In this document: positions 16,552-26,237 of the stretch, piece after piece
Layout of the letters: each line of letters begins with the position of its first letter
How positions within the stretch are numbered: the first letter of the stretch is position 1
Source: Lachnospiraceae bacterium
GTDB lineage: Bacteria; Bacillota; Clostridia; Lachnospirales; Lachnospiraceae
Length of the DNA stretch: 64,000 nucleotides
Direction of reading: 5' to 3'
Assembly (NCBI GenBank): GCA_900168235.1
Contig: FUZG01000005.1
Span: forward strand, 186,001-250,000
The notes under the pieces: model-generated
Database searches by the model: none
Seen by the model: only the letters and a program-made list of their open reading frames with translations
Told to the model about the DNA's origin: nothing
Made by a program: the position numbers and the translations under genes

Positions 16552-17949
16552 ATGAAAAAGAAATTTTTGGCGATCGCGATCTCTGCCATGACAGTGCTTT
16601 CAACTGCAGTAACTGCAGTTTCTCCGGCTATGGCACAGGAAACATCGATCAGCTCAGAGTACACCAGCGGTGATTTCAAGATCAAAGAAGAGGACGGAGT
16701 CTGGTCTGTCGTGGAATACCTCGGTGACCCAAAGGCTAAAGAGGTCACTCTTCCGGATAATTACAACGGAAACAAGATCACTAAAGTCGGTGATGATCTC
16801 TTCAAATACAATCATTATCTTACAAAGATAACTATCCCTGACAGTTATAAAGAGATCGGCGGCTACTGCTTCTTTGACTGCCAGCAGCTCACCACAGCAA
16901 ACCTTTCAAACGGTCTGGAGACCATTGGCAAAAGTACTTTCATGGGAAGCGCTCTCACATCCATCACTATCCCTGACAGCGTAACCACTCTTGAAAACAG
17001 CGCTTTTCACAACTGCGAAAATCTCAAAGAGGTAACCATTCCTGCCAATGTCACAAGAATCGGCGATTATTGCTTTAGCATTTGCGGAAATCTTGAAAAG
17101 GTAACTTTTGCGAGCAACGATAAGCTCACTGAGCTCGGCGGACAGTCTTTTGCACAGTGCAAGTCCCTGAAATCCATTAAAATTCCTACAAGCGTAACTA
17201 CTTTAGGTTATGGTTCCTTCGCACACTGTGAAGCGCTTGAAACAGCTGATATCACATCAAAGATCACAGAAATCGATGTTTGCATGTTTGAAGACTGCAA
17301 ATCATTAAAGAGCGTACATATTCCCGCAAGCGTAAAAAAGATCCAGTCCAGCGTTTTCGGCGGAGCTACCGCGCTCACTGACGTATACTTCGCAGGCAGC
17401 AAGAAAAAATGGAATAAGATCGATAAGGATAAAGTAAATAACGAACCTCTTTATAAGGCAACCATCCATTATAATGCCTCCGGCACAGAAGAAAGCTTAA
17501 ATTACACGATCAGCTACAATTCTGTTATCACTTTCGGCGGAAAGAAAGTGGATGCTTCAGACTTTGGCGATATCACAATAAGCTGCAACGGTTCAATTTA
17601 TAAAGCAATCAAGATCAAGGCTAATAAGAAGCTCAATAAGTTCCAGATCACAAAGATCGATACTAAGAACCCGAAGCTCCTGAAGGCTCTGAAAAAGGGC
17701 ACAAAGAAGGAATCAGGCCTTCCTTACACAGTTAAGCCCTACGCTGTAAGCAGCAACTCACCTGTAACAGTTAAGCTTGGCAAGGATAATTCCTTAAAGA
17801 AGGTTACTATCATGCTTAAGAACAAAAAATATAAGTGTGCAAAGTCAGATTATGACTGGGATGCCGAAAAGAAGACGGTCAACTTCAAGGGCGATCACTT
17901 CACAGGCTCCTTCACAGTAGGAAGCGTAAGCGGAAACGGAACTAAATAA
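16552..17949 (+). CDS. Secreted BspA-type leucine-rich-repeat protein
   Basis: A 465-residue exported protein. The first 28 residues are a signal peptide (MKKKFLAIAISAMTVLS, cleavage near AMAQE). Residues 75-300 hold about nine LRR_5 units with phrases such as LTKITIPDS, LKEVTIPANVTRIGDYCF and LKSIKIPTSVTTLG, many with paired Cys. The C-terminal third is lysine-rich without an LPXTG motif, so attachment, if any, is by other means. Such proteins often bind host or plant polymers. It has its own terminator. Confidence 0.9.
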   Translation: MKKKFLAIAISAMTVLSTAVTAVSPAMAQETSISSEYTSGDFKIKEEDGVWSVVEYLGDPKAKEVTLPDNYNGNKITKVGDDLFKYNHYLTKITIPDSYKEIGGYCFFDCQQLTTANLSNGLETIGKSTFMGSALTSITIPDSVTTLENSAFHNCENLKEVTIPANVTRIGDYCFSICGNLEKVTFASNDKLTELGGQSFAQCKSLKSIKIPTSVTTLGYGSFAHCEALETADITSKITEIDVCMFEDCKSLKSVHIPASVKKIQSSVFGGATALTDVYFAGSKKKWNKIDKDKVNNEPLYKATIHYNASGTEESLNYTISYNSVITFGGKKVDASDFGDITISCNGSIYKAIKIKANKKLNKFQITKIDTKNPKLLKALKKGTKKESGLPYTVKPYAVSSNSPVTVKLGKDNSLKKVTIMLKNKKYKCAKSDYDWDAEKKTVNFKGDHFTGSFTVGSVSGNGTK

Positions 17950-17981
17950 CTCTTATAAGAATTTTCTATAAGATAAAAAAA

Positions 17982-18022
17982 TGTGCGTCACCGATAAATG
18001 ATCGGCTGACGCACACTTTTTT
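17982..18022. terminator. Bidirectional terminator between the LRR and GH3 genes
   Basis: A stem of TGTGCGTCACCGAT with ATCGGCTGACGCACA is followed by TTTTTT on the plus strand and preceded by AAAAAAA, serving both converging genes. Confidence 0.88.
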
Positions 18023-18046
18023 GTTCTATAAATCTACCGATTCGAC

Positions 18047-20533
18047 TTAATCTTCATAGCAGTCCGACATGAGAACTGTTCTGATAAATCTTGATACGCA
18101 GGCTTTCAGGTCTTCCATACTGAGCTTTCCTGATGCCAGCTCCTCTGTGAGATTTTCCTGATCTCCCCGGCATCCCGGCATTACGATATCATTTCCGGCT
18201 CTCATACAGCCTGAGGCTGTGCAGGAAGGACCGTAATGAGTTGTAGTCCAGTCTGTCATTATGAGACCCTTGAATCCAAACTCATTTCTCGCAGCTTTCG
18301 TGCAGAGATCATAGTTATTTGCTGCGTGGATGCCATTTACCACAGGATAGCTTGTCATCATGGACATCGGCTGTGATTCAGCGATAGCGATCTCAAATCC
18401 CTTTAAGTAGATCTCGCGCATAGTCCTCTCAGACATGATGCTGTCGCAGTTCATGCGGTTATCTTCGTTATTGTTGCATGCGAAATGCTTTATGGTAGTA
18501 CCGCATCCCTTTATCTTCTGCACGCCCTTTGTCATTGCCGCCGCGATCTTTCCTGAAATCACAGGATCCTCTGAATAGTACTCAAAGTTTCTTCCGCAGA
18601 GCGGATTTCTCTGGATATTCATACCCGGTGCGAGCCAGAGAGTCACGCCAAACTCCTGCATTTCTCCTGCCACCATTGTTCCGACTTCTGAAACAAGCTC
18701 TGTGTCCCAGGTCTGAGCCAGCATAGTACCTACAGGCACGGCTGTGCAGTACTGATAGTAGCGGTCTCCCTCAGTCTTATCCGCGTCAGGACAGAAAATA
18801 CCGCCTTCAACGCTGAACTGGAACGGCATATTTACGATCTTTCCATCCTGCACAAAATAGTACTGCATGAGTCTCAGTCCCGCAGGACCGTCTGCCAGTA
18901 CGATGCTTGCGATCCCCTGCTCAAAAGCGCATCTGCTGGTCTGTGCCGCAGAACCCGGAACATCATTTCCTGCAGAACCGAGAGACTCTCCCTGTCCCAT
19001 TCCCGGATCACCTGTTGCGAGCTTCTTTATCTGGTCCTCAGAAAGTGTATCAACTATCTTCATGCACTCAGGATCTGCAAGCTCTGCATTTGTCTTGTAC
19101 TCGATAGTCTTAACAGGTATGTCGGATGCTGATACGGTGATCAGCTTAAAGCCCTCGATCTTCGCAGCTTCAGCGATGACCGCTGCCAGTTCGCCTCTCT
19201 TCTCAGCAGTCCTGTGATACTCTTCAACGGGCTTTTCCGGTGTGCAGATATGCTCTGTACGGATAGTCACTACATCCTCAGTAAGCTCTATAGCTCCTTC
19301 CAGCGCAGAATCCTCGAGAGAATTTCCTACAAATACGCCGTAGATTCCCTTTTCAAGTACCCATCCGGGAATCTCCTCGCTGTATGAAGTAAGGGCGCTG
19401 AACGTAACTCTCAGAACAATTTTCTGTACATCACCCGGTTTCAGAAGGGATGTCTTTGCAAACGCAGCAAGCCTGCGGTCTTCCTTTTCGATCTTTCCGT
19501 CAGGGCATGATACATAAATCTGTACGACTTCTTTTCCGTCTGTATGACCTGTGTTCTTAACGTTTACGGTAACGTCAAATCCCTCACCCTTAACCTCAGA
19601 AATGCTCTCTGTCTCTATCTCAAAATCAGTGTAGGAAAGTCCGTATCCAAAGCCGTAACGCACCGGAATGTCAAAACTGTCGAAGTATCTGTAGCCTACG
19701 TAGATTCCCTCATTGTAGATTTCCTGCTCCACGTTTCCGTTATTATGAGAAAACTCTGCAGCATTCGGGTAATCACTGTAGTTAAATGCCCATGAAGCAG
19801 TGAGTTTTGCAGAAGGAGTCACATCACCTGACACCACGTCCCCAAGGGCATGTCCTCCCTCCATTCCTGCCTGTGAGTAATAAATAAGACCAAGGATATT
19901 GTCATATTTATCTACAAATGAAAGATCGATAACACCGCCCACATTCAGGACAACGATCACCTTTTCATAAAGACGGCATACTGTCCCGATCTCGCGCTCT
20001 TCATCATCAGTGAGGCTGTAATCGCCCTTTTTATCAAAACGGTCAGCGCCTTCTCCTGCTACACGGCTTATGATATAAAACGCTGTATCCGCATCTGTCT
20101 TCTCTATCTCCATGCCAACAGGTCGGATAAAAGGTGTTGTCGTATAGACATTGAAGAAATCCTTACCTACGGCTCTCTCATTGATATCGTCTCTCCACTC
20201 ATTACGGGCTTTCTCATATCTCTTCGCGTAATCTGCGATCCACTCTTCCGTAGTGATCACATATCCCGCATCCCTGAGGCCCTCAGCAATAGTGACGCTG
20301 TGTCTCTCATTCACATCACCGGATCCTGTTCCACCCTTAATGGTATTAGAAGCGCCCGAACCAAAAAGTGCGATCCTGCTGCCCTTCTCAAGCGGAAGGA
20401 TGTCCTTATCGTTCTTTAATAGAACAATTCCGTCTGCCGCTGCCTTCCTTGCGACAGCCATTCCTTTCAGTTCTCTGTCTGTAACTTCGTTGCTCCTCGT
20501 TCCTGAATAGGACCTTGTTCTGATCTTTCTCAT
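18047..20533 (-). CDS. Glycoside hydrolase family 3 beta-glucosidase, domain-permuted
   Basis: An 828-residue GH3 enzyme, expected to release glucose or xylose from beta-linked oligosaccharides. The domain order is reversed from most GH3 proteins. Residues about 20-220 match the usual C-terminal alpha/beta domain (RKAAADGIVLLKND), a fibronectin-III-like part follows, and the catalytic barrel lies in the second half with the nucleophile Asp in GFKGLIMTDW and KHFACNN. No signal peptide is seen, so it is probably cytosolic. The ATG at 20533 was chosen as the first in frame with AAAGG upstream. This order is known from Butyrivibrio and Ruminococcus enzymes. Confidence 0.92.
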   Translation of the reverse strand: MRKIRTRSYSGTRSNEVTDRELKGMAVARKAAADGIVLLKNDKDILPLEKGSRIALFGSGASNTIKGGTGSGDVNERHSVTIAEGLRDAGYVITTEEWIADYAKRYEKARNEWRDDINERAVGKDFFNVYTTTPFIRPVGMEIEKTDADTAFYIISRVAGEGADRFDKKGDYSLTDDEEREIGTVCRLYEKVIVVLNVGGVIDLSFVDKYDNILGLIYYSQAGMEGGHALGDVVSGDVTPSAKLTASWAFNYSDYPNAAEFSHNNGNVEQEIYNEGIYVGYRYFDSFDIPVRYGFGYGLSYTDFEIETESISEVKGEGFDVTVNVKNTGHTDGKEVVQIYVSCPDGKIEKEDRRLAAFAKTSLLKPGDVQKIVLRVTFSALTSYSEEIPGWVLEKGIYGVFVGNSLEDSALEGAIELTEDVVTIRTEHICTPEKPVEEYHRTAEKRGELAAVIAEAAKIEGFKLITVSASDIPVKTIEYKTNAELADPECMKIVDTLSEDQIKKLATGDPGMGQGESLGSAGNDVPGSAAQTSRCAFEQGIASIVLADGPAGLRLMQYYFVQDGKIVNMPFQFSVEGGIFCPDADKTEGDRYYQYCTAVPVGTMLAQTWDTELVSEVGTMVAGEMQEFGVTLWLAPGMNIQRNPLCGRNFEYYSEDPVISGKIAAAMTKGVQKIKGCGTTIKHFACNNNEDNRMNCDSIMSERTMREIYLKGFEIAIAESQPMSMMTSYPVVNGIHAANNYDLCTKAARNEFGFKGLIMTDWTTTHYGPSCTASGCMRAGNDIVMPGCRGDQENLTEELASGKLSMEDLKACVSRFIRTVLMSDCYED

Positions 20534-20642
20534 TACCAAAATACCTTTCTCTTCCCAAAACCACATTTTCAAAACCGGTGTCCAATAATATGCACACCAA
20601 TACATATCAGTTTAACAGATTTATACTCCGTAAAGCCACACT

Positions 20643-20717
20643 AAAAAACCTGCTGTGCATCTCCGCAGCGATCATCCGGTCTTCTATCCGGACTATTATC
20701 AGAGATCCACAACAGGT
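20643..20717 (-). terminator. Long terminator hairpin after the DUF5684 gene
   Basis: On the minus strand ACCTGTTGTGGATCTC pairs with GAGATGCACAGCAGGT (two mismatches), with an inner TCCGG/CCGGA stem, and TTTTTT follows. Confidence 0.72.
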
Positions 20718-20746
20718 CTGTTAATACAGTTGATCAAATTTTAATA

Positions 20747-21277
20747 TCAGTTCATTTCAGACGGCTGATCAAATGTCTGAACCGCATACTGATAGCTGTA
20801 TTCCTTTTTAATACCGATCACAAAATAAGCGATTCCCGGCAGGAACATAAACATAAGAATGAATAATTTCGGGACATTATATGCTTCAAAAATATAGCAT
20901 CGCATGAGATAAAGGAAAACCTTTCCCAAAATCAGGGCCAATAATCCGGTGATATACGGAATATACCATCCTATAAAGAGAATAACAGAATTCTCATCAA
21001 CACCGCTCAGAGTCATCAATGCAAGAATGCCCAATGATACCGAGATGATAGCAACTCCGATCACTGTCACTATAAGCCTTGTCTTTGCGATATCCTCACG
21101 CTTTAAGATTTTTCCCCATACCACTATGTTGTAAAAAGGAATAAGACACTTCCAGCCTTCCTCACCGGCTTTCACAAACATTTTCCATGCGCCGATGCAA
21201 TTAATAACGATCATCCCTATAGCCATTAGGGCCATAATGCCATATATCAGCGCGAAAAGAACAAAAAAAGCTGCCAT
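20747..21277 (-). CDS. DUF5684-type membrane protein
   Basis: A 176-residue protein with four predicted membrane helices. The loop WKMFVKAGEEGWKCLIPFYN is the hallmark of this family, also annotated as signal-peptidase-I-associated in some firmicutes. Its function is unknown. A paralogue with the same motif and a long low-complexity tail is encoded at 54812. It is monocistronic with its own terminator. Confidence 0.82.
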   Translation of the reverse strand: MAAFFVLFALIYGIMALMAIGMIVINCIGAWKMFVKAGEEGWKCLIPFYNIVVWGKILKREDIAKTRLIVTVIGVAIISVSLGILALMTLSGVDENSVILFIGWYIPYITGLLALILGKVFLYLMRCYIFEAYNVPKLFILMFMFLPGIAYFVIGIKKEYSYQYAVQTFDQPSEMN

Positions 21278-21431
21278 TTCATTTCCCCTTTCGCTCCGCT
21301 CTCGCAGAGCTTGATTTCATTGATACATGGCTAATTTTAGCATAATACTTTCCCGTGAAACCTTAATGATTCATTAAGTTTATGTGCATATTTATGTACT
21401 ATTTTTTAATCTCATAATGGATTTCACATAC

Positions 21432-21884
21432 TCAGCGAAGTTTCTTTAATCCGATCTTTCTGGAAAAGTCACAGATCGTCCATGCAGCGCTCATCCCGAG
21501 CGCTATGCCAAGCGCTGTGAGAAACGTCGACGAGCCATACTCTGATGCCTTGCTGTACTGCTCCTGCACTATCGCCTGCATAAAGTAAAAAAGCAGACGT
21601 CCCGGGATCAGCGGTATTATGGATGTCATAAAAAACACCGTAGAGGGCGCTTTGCAGACCCTTGCAAGGATCTCTGCATAAATAGCCGTTACAAATCCCG
21701 ATATCAGAGTCGGGAGAAAAATCTCATTTCCCCCAAGCCATGCTGTTGCGGCTAGGTACACAAACCAGCAGATGATGCTTCCCGACAACACATGAACCGC
21801 ATATTTTTTCTGCACATGAAAAATAATAGCAAAACCCAGGGAGCCAACAGCTCCTGTTACGAGCTGTACGATCACTTCTCTCAT
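21432..21884 (-). CDS. ThrE/YjjB-type threonine/serine exporter, small subunit
   Basis: A 150-residue membrane protein with four or five helices, matching the C-terminal half of ThrE exporters (ThrE_2, YjjB-like). It should pair with the product of the overlapping upstream gene. The ATG at 21884 overlaps the upstream TGA stop (ATGA) and has GGGAGG in front. The conserved segment IPLIPGRLLFYFM is visible. Confidence 0.87.
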   Translation of the reverse strand: MREVIVQLVTGAVGSLGFAIIFHVQKKYAVHVLSGSIICWFVYLAATAWLGGNEIFLPTLISGFVTAIYAEILARVCKAPSTVFFMTSIIPLIPGRLLFYFMQAIVQEQYSKASEYGSSTFLTALGIALGMSAAWTICDFSRKIGLKKLR

Positions 21885-22654
21885 AAAATCCTCCCAACAA
21901 CCCATATCGCAGTCACGATCCCAAGTGCAAGTGCAAAGGTCAAAAGCACCGCTTCGATAAGCCTCATGGCACCGGAAATAGTATCCCCCAGCAAAATATC
22001 CCTTAGGGAATTTGTAAACATGATGCCCGGTATCAGGAGCATGATATCGCCTATCATAATGTGCTCCATGCTGAGCCCCGGGATGAGCTTTGACGCAACG
22101 CAGATCAGAAGACCTGACAATAACGAAGCCGAAAACTGATAAACTACGTTATTCATACAGAGGGGTGTGAGATACATCCAAAGAAGCCATATAAACGCTC
22201 CTACAAATCCCGCTGCGATTCCGTCCGGCACCGAACCTCCGAAAAATACGGCAAAAAATGCCGACGCGATCACATATCCCACAAACATTCCGTATTTTCT
22301 GACCTTCACTGCAGAGATCTCTTCTATGCGTTTCTGAAGATCCTCAACAGGTATCCTGTCCATGCTTACGCTCCGGCTCAGTTCATTTAACTTTTCAAGC
22401 TTTGTAAAGTCGGAACCGTTCGCATTTCTTATCCTTCGCGTATGTGTGATAAGCTCTCCGCCGGGGATTTCCATAGTTATTACGATACTTGATGTAATAA
22501 CAAAGACATTCATATTTATGGCACCATAAGCGTACCCCACGCGGTTCAAGGTATCTTCAACACGTGAGATCTCAGCTCCGCAGCTTATGAGTGCTTCACC
22601 CATGCTGAGCAGAGCATAGACAAGTTTTGACATTGTTTCTCTATCTGTATTCAT
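21881..22654 (-). CDS. ThrE/YjjP-type threonine/serine exporter, large subunit
   Basis: A 257-residue protein corresponding to the N-terminal ThrE_1 (YjjP) half. It has a soluble N-terminal part with ISCGAEISRVEDTLNR and about five C-terminal membrane helices, including the conserved IPGIMFTNSLRDILLGD. Together with the overlapping YjjB-type gene it would export threonine, serine or succinate-like solutes; which one is not clear. The start codon has only a weak ribosome binding site. Confidence 0.88.
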   Translation of the reverse strand: MNTDRETMSKLVYALLSMGEALISCGAEISRVEDTLNRVGYAYGAINMNVFVITSSIVITMEIPGGELITHTRRIRNANGSDFTKLEKLNELSRSVSMDRIPVEDLQKRIEEISAVKVRKYGMFVGYVIASAFFAVFFGGSVPDGIAAGFVGAFIWLLWMYLTPLCMNNVVYQFSASLLSGLLICVASKLIPGLSMEHIMIGDIMLLIPGIMFTNSLRDILLGDTISGAMRLIEAVLLTFALALGIVTAIWVVGRIL

Positions 22655-22720
22655 GTGCTAATTCTATCACCCTAATACAGTATGCAACAACAAATATCAT
22701 CAAGCACTTAAAAAGCTGCC

Positions 22721-22747
22721 AAAAAGGCAGGACCTTTCGGTCCTGCC
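22721..22747 (-). terminator. Terminator after the zinc-ribbon membrane protein gene
   Basis: The minus strand forms GGCAGGACC-GAAA-GGTCCTGCC followed by TTTTT. Confidence 0.88.
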
Positions 22748-22768
22748 CCACATAACCTGATTTACTTA

Positions 22769-25075
22769 TCAGTAAAGGATCATAGAAACATCTGTATCGA
22801 TATCCTTAAGCTTACTTCCGCCTGTATAAAGCTTCAGATCACTTGTATTGTGCTTTGCACTGTGATCAACGAGAAGAGCGATATGCTTTCCGTCGTAGTA
22901 CTGATAGCTGAATACATCATCTGCGATCTTTACAGGCTTATCCTTCTTAAGAGCACAGAGTGTTCCCTCACTATCGGAAGCTTTGTAATCCTTGTAGTAG
23001 TAGATTTCATGATCTTTACCATTTGTCATGACTGCTGATGAATAAACATCATGATCAACGGCATTTTTATTCATATAAAGATCACCGCAGTATTCCTTGG
23101 TGTCAATATCTTTAAGGTAATATACATTTCCGTCTGCTACGGACGCGATACTGCCTACAGAAGAATCATACTTATCAACCTGTCCAAGCATCTTATCGTT
23201 AGTCTTAACAGTTAAGAGATCGCCCTCTTTAAATTCTTCGCCGGGCTTATCATTGATCAGCATGTAGATCTGGCTGTTGTCAGTATCAACACGTGTCTCA
23301 TAAACCGCTGATTCAGAAAGATCGATATCAACCTTCACTGAATTAGCCTTTTTAGCGAGATAAAGCTCTCCGGCCTTGCCATACTTTTCTTCGAGCTCGT
23401 TTATTGCCTCATAGTATCTGCTGCTGTCAGTGAGATCAGAAAACTTTATCTTCGGTGTATTATCCTCATCGATCTTTGAATAAAATACTGTGTCTGTGTT
23501 ATACAGATAAATACTCATTGATGACTCAGATATTGCATTCTCAGCGATCTTCTCGCTTGAATCCTTATCAGCATCATAGTAGTAAAGATCATTTACCGGC
23601 TCGCTGAATTTTGTCTCCTTAAGTGTCTCACGCATCCTGTCGCGGGACTCCTTCTCGGAATACTCTTCCAGCTTTTCGTAGTACTCATCATCGATAGTTG
23701 ACCGGAATCTTGTACCAAAGAAGCTCTCAACTCTCTCCATCTTTGTATAGTCATCCATGTCAGGTTCTTTCATCTTGCTGTCAGATTCCAGCAGATCGTC
23801 ATCGACCATATCATAGAGTGTACGCTCCGCAGCATCACCCTCCTTGTAGTAGTAGATAACAGGATCCTTGTCGAGAGATGCAGCCTCGATCTCCTTAACA
23901 TCAGATGAAACCTTTATATCATCACCCTTATTGATGTAGTGAAGGACAGATACATCATCACCGGAATTGTATTCGGTATAAACAATTCTCTCAAAATCAT
24001 CTGAGTAATCGTAGACAATATAAGCATCGCTCGCGAGCTTTTCTTTATCAAGCTTCTTAAGCGTTGTCACATACAGGTCGTTTTCATTTGTCTTCCAGAG
24101 AACTTTTGAATCATCATCAGAAATATGAAATTCATAAATATCATTGCCGATCTTCTCTTTATTACCCTTGAGATCGGTGATATAGAGATTGCCCTCTTTC
24201 TGATAAACAACCTTATTGTTCTTCAGGACTCTGTATGTTGATACATCGTTGTCCAGCTTTTCGCCATTATCCTTCTTGCTGGATGACTTACGCCAGTAAA
24301 GCTCGTAAAGACCTGAGTAATCGATTCTCTCAGGATAAAACATATACTTTCCGTCATCAGAGAACTGTACTGTTCCGTATGTATCCTCAGCATTATCTTC
24401 AGCATAATGAGATGCGATAGTGTACGGCTTGATCTTATTAAGCTTTGAAACAACGATATCATTATCCTTTACGTAAACGATACCATTAGCTATTGCGCCC
24501 TTTCCTGAGCTGTTAAGGATAGGACAGACAACAAATACTGCGAGAAGGATCACAAGTATGATGGCTGCGATGATAGGCAGCATGATCATGAGAACCTTCT
24601 TTGATGTAAGAGTTGACTTCTCGGCACTGTTATATTCCTTCGGATGAAGATCTGCACCGCATGACAGGCAGAATGCATTGTCAGAGGAGTTCTTCGCACC
24701 GCACTTACCGCAGTAAACGTCATAAACCTCATTTTCCTGAGACTCTTCTGTCTGCTCCCCGTTCTCTTCCTGCTCTGCGCTCTCGTCCTGAGCCTCAGCT
24801 GACTCATCAGATGTCTCTGCAGATTCCACTTCTTCCTCAGCCGGAACAGCTGTCACTTCCTCTTTATCCAGCTTAACGGCTTCCTTCGGCTCTTCAACGA
24901 CCGGCGGAATCTCCTCAACTACCGGCACTGCCGCAACAGGCTCAACGCTTTCAGAAACAGGCTCGCTGCTTGCGATATTTACATCTGCTTCTGTAAAAGT
25001 TTCCTGCTTACGGCCGCATGATGGGCAGAATCTCACACCGTCATCGAGCTTTGCTCCACAACCTATGCAAAACAT
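22769..25075 (-). CDS. Double zinc-ribbon, single-pass membrane protein with a large extracytoplasmic domain
   Basis: A 768-residue protein. Residues 3-20 form a zinc ribbon (FCIGCG, FCPSCG), and a long Glu/Val/Pro-rich linker follows. A second ribbon (YCGKCG, FCLSCG) lies at about residues 122-140. One membrane helix follows at about 157-185, and the remaining 580 residues are predicted outside the cell. That part is rich in Asp, Lys and Tyr with repeated strand-like phrases (YYYKEGD, LYYYDADKDS) suggesting a beta-propeller or DUF5050-like fold. Function unknown; it could be an envelope sensor. It is monocistronic. Confidence 0.78.
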   Translation of the reverse strand: MFCIGCGAKLDDGVRFCPSCGRKQETFTEADVNIASSEPVSESVEPVAAVPVVEEIPPVVEEPKEAVKLDKEEVTAVPAEEEVESAETSDESAEAQDESAEQEENGEQTEESQENEVYDVYCGKCGAKNSSDNAFCLSCGADLHPKEYNSAEKSTLTSKKVLMIMLPIIAAIILVILLAVFVVCPILNSSGKGAIANGIVYVKDNDIVVSKLNKIKPYTIASHYAEDNAEDTYGTVQFSDDGKYMFYPERIDYSGLYELYWRKSSSKKDNGEKLDNDVSTYRVLKNNKVVYQKEGNLYITDLKGNKEKIGNDIYEFHISDDDSKVLWKTNENDLYVTTLKKLDKEKLASDAYIVYDYSDDFERIVYTEYNSGDDVSVLHYINKGDDIKVSSDVKEIEAASLDKDPVIYYYKEGDAAERTLYDMVDDDLLESDSKMKEPDMDDYTKMERVESFFGTRFRSTIDDEYYEKLEEYSEKESRDRMRETLKETKFSEPVNDLYYYDADKDSSEKIAENAISESSMSIYLYNTDTVFYSKIDEDNTPKIKFSDLTDSSRYYEAINELEEKYGKAGELYLAKKANSVKVDIDLSESAVYETRVDTDNSQIYMLINDKPGEEFKEGDLLTVKTNDKMLGQVDKYDSSVGSIASVADGNVYYLKDIDTKEYCGDLYMNKNAVDHDVYSSAVMTNGKDHEIYYYKDYKASDSEGTLCALKKDKPVKIADDVFSYQYYDGKHIALLVDHSAKHNTSDLKLYTGGSKLKDIDTDVSMILY

Positions 25076-25207
25076 AAATTTTCCTCCCTAGACTAATCTC
25101 CTTGTACTTAAAAAAATACAGTCATGTCATTATAGCATAGTATTCCTGCCGACTGTTTATAGATACACATTTTCATTCCTTAATGTTTTATGAAGGTAAG
25201 ATATGTG

Positions 25208-26074
25208 TCAAAATTCCAGAAAAGCATTGAGCGCCGGGCTTTTCCACCGCTTACTGTCATAAATTATCTGTAGATTCATGTGCAGGTCATAATCCGTGAT
25301 CTTAAGTTCCTTCACCTTTTTCTCTTTCAGAGCTCTCTCCACCGTAAATCTCGGGAGCAGCGATATACCGACTCCGCCTGCAACTGCATCTATTATCACT
25401 CCGCAGTGCCCTATTTCCATCCGACATCTGACGCTTTTGCCCTTTTCCTGCATATCCTGCTCGAAGGCTTCTCTATAATTGCACCGCTCCTCTACCATCA
25501 AAAAATCTTCCATAAGCAGATCTTCCACGCTGACCTTGCGTTTTTTTGCAAGAGGATGCGTCGGACTGCAGAAAAAGACAATATCTTCCTCTTTATCATA
25601 GGCATTGATCCAGCCTTCTCTTACGATCCTGTGATCCAGAGTGATTATCACATCCAGCTCACCTTTTTCCAGCCGTTCAAGCGCCATAAATGTGGTGCAT
25701 ACATCGAGTTTTACCGATATCCCGGGATATTTCAGCATAAAATCTATGATGCGGCTGTCATATCCTGATGCGCAGACCGATTCCATTACGCCTATCCTCA
25801 GCATCCCCTCAGGTTCCTGCGGTTTTAAGAAATAATCCGCGGCCTCTTCCTCAGCCTGACGTATCCTGTAGCTGTATTCCAGAAATTTCTGCCCCGCTGC
25901 CGAGAGGCTCACTCTCTTTCCGTTCCTGTCAAAGAGCTTTGCATGGAGCTGCTCCTCGATCTGCTGTATCTGTGTCGTGACCGTAGACTGTGAGAACCCC
26001 AATTCTTCCGCAGCCGCAGAAAAATTTTCAAGTTCCGCGACCCTTATAAAGGTTTCCAGATTCCTAAATTCCAT
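25208..26074 (-). CDS. LysR-family transcriptional regulator
   Basis: A 288-residue LysR regulator with the N-terminal winged helix-turn-helix (RNLETFIRVAELENFSAAAE, GFSQSTVTTQIQQIEEQL) and a substrate-binding effector domain from about residue 90. It is divergent from the desulfidase-family gene, separated by 163 bp, and probably controls it in response to cysteine or serine. That ligand is a guess from context. Confidence 0.93.
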   Translation of the reverse strand: MEFRNLETFIRVAELENFSAAAEELGFSQSTVTTQIQQIEEQLHAKLFDRNGKRVSLSAAGQKFLEYSYRIRQAEEEAADYFLKPQEPEGMLRIGVMESVCASGYDSRIIDFMLKYPGISVKLDVCTTFMALERLEKGELDVIITLDHRIVREGWINAYDKEEDIVFFCSPTHPLAKKRKVSVEDLLMEDFLMVEERCNYREAFEQDMQEKGKSVRCRMEIGHCGVIIDAVAGGVGISLLPRFTVERALKEKKVKELKITDYDLHMNLQIIYDSKRWKSPALNAFLEF

Positions 26075-26237
26075 CGAATATCCCTCCGGCTGTCACTTTT
26101 TCGATTTTCACCTTTTCCTGACATCAGATTATATCGTTTTTTTCAATAACACAATTCGTTTATTTCAATTTTTCAAATATAAATCTTCATGGTAAGATTC
26201 CTTCAACAAAAATCTCAATCTCAGGAGTGCAGTCATT

